From the NCBI GenBank assembly GCA_016190025.1, contig JACPRG010000134.1, positions 1-32,158 on the forward strand: a stretch of DNA of 32,158 nt. The letters run 5' to 3'. Below, in pieces: positions 32,040-32,158 of this stretch. The translations under genes were made by a program, and so were the position numbers. The stretch is from Candidatus Tectimicrobiota bacterium (GTDB taxonomy: Bacteria; UBA8248; JACPRG01). Within the stretch, counting starts at the first letter, position 1. Every line of letters begins with the position of its first letter. Under the pieces are notes generated by a model. It had not been told where the DNA came from and did no database searches. It worked only from the letters and a program-made list of their open reading frames with translations.

Positions 32040-32158
32040 TCAATCATCGAGACCCGGGCCCGGGTCCCGCAGGAGCTGGCCGGTGATGCAGCTGATGCCG
32101 TTCACGCCGCCGAGCTGGATCCCCTCCGTCTCGATGGGGATCACCTCGACGCCCGCCC
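32040..32158 (-). CDS. C-terminal fragment of a probable arginine-deiminase-superfamily (amidinohydrolase) enzyme
   Basis: The last 39 codons of a minus-strand gene are visible; the rest is beyond the right edge. The peptide GVEVIPIETEGIQLGGVNGISCITGQLL with stop TGA at 32040 resembles the C-terminus of guanidine-modifying enzymes (agmatine deiminase, arginine deiminase, DDAH), where a Gly-rich strand precedes a catalytic Cys shortly before the end (here in NGISCIT). The subfamily cannot be decided from this short piece. It lies upstream of, and on the same strand as, the amino-acid importer, which would fit uptake and hydrolysis of an arginine-like compound. Confidence 0.55.
   Translation of the reverse strand, partial: AGVEVIPIETEGIQLGGVNGISCITGQLLRDPGPGLDD

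Noticed and set aside
1..32158. CRISPR arrays, transposons, prophage or defence genes
   Set aside because: No spaced direct repeats, transposase, integrase or recognisable defence protein was found; codon use and gene density look uniform.

Overview
This GC-rich (about two-thirds G+C), densely coded 32 kb bacterial window has no rRNA or tRNA gene that would fix its taxonomy. Canonical sigma-70-type promoters (TTGACA boxes), System I cytochrome c maturation genes, a MacAB efflux pump and a pyruvoyl-dependent arginine decarboxylase suit an uncultured, probably Gram-negative bacterium, for example a deltaproteobacterial, NC10/Rokubacteria or Tectomicrobia type. That placement is inference only. 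No CRISPR array, transposase, integrase or phage gene was seen; this looks like an ordinary chromosomal region of compact operons.

Left arm (1-7.2 kb, minus strand). A cytochrome c maturation operon reads ccmE, ccmF, a zinc-ribbon membrane protein, a carboxypeptidase-regulatory-like membrane protein, ccmA and ccmB (running off the left edge). CcmE carries a CXXXY heme-binding motif in place of HXXXY, and no CcmH or CcmG is present in the visible part, which matches the variant called System I*. Upstream lies ilvC, with its own promoter and a terminator-like hairpin in its leader.

7.4-10.4 kb. A NitT/TauT-type ABC ATPase and a substrate-binding protein are coupled on the plus strand without a permease. 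Convergent to them is a trypsin-like/PDZ protein of the HtrA family that has lost all three catalytic residues.

10.4-13.8 kb, plus strand. A polyamine operon, speD - pyruvoyl arginine decarboxylase - speE - speB, encodes the whole route arginine to agmatine to putrescine to spermidine. It is preceded by a strong promoter and an unusually long (about 620 nt), hairpin-rich leader and ends at an intrinsic terminator.

13.9-18.5 kb. A double-GAF hybrid histidine kinase with a degenerate receiver domain is followed on the other strand by a rhodanese - cysteine synthase pair, whose best promoter lies about 450 nt upstream of the rhodanese.

18.6-25.4 kb, minus strand. A complete NitT/TauT-family ABC importer (permease, binding protein, ATPase) is preceded by a four-gene run: amidohydrolase, FabI-like reductase, DUF309 protein and formate/nitrite-type channel.

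25.7-32.2 kb. A macA-macB(ATPase)-macB(permease) efflux operon on the plus strand has an LTxxQ-type helical insert in MacA. It converges at a perfect 16-bp inverted repeat with a polar amino-acid ABC importer on the minus strand. At the right edge is the C-terminus of a probable arginine-deiminase-superfamily enzyme. Together with the polyamine operon this gives the window a recurring arginine/amidine theme, though a functional link between these loci is only inferred.
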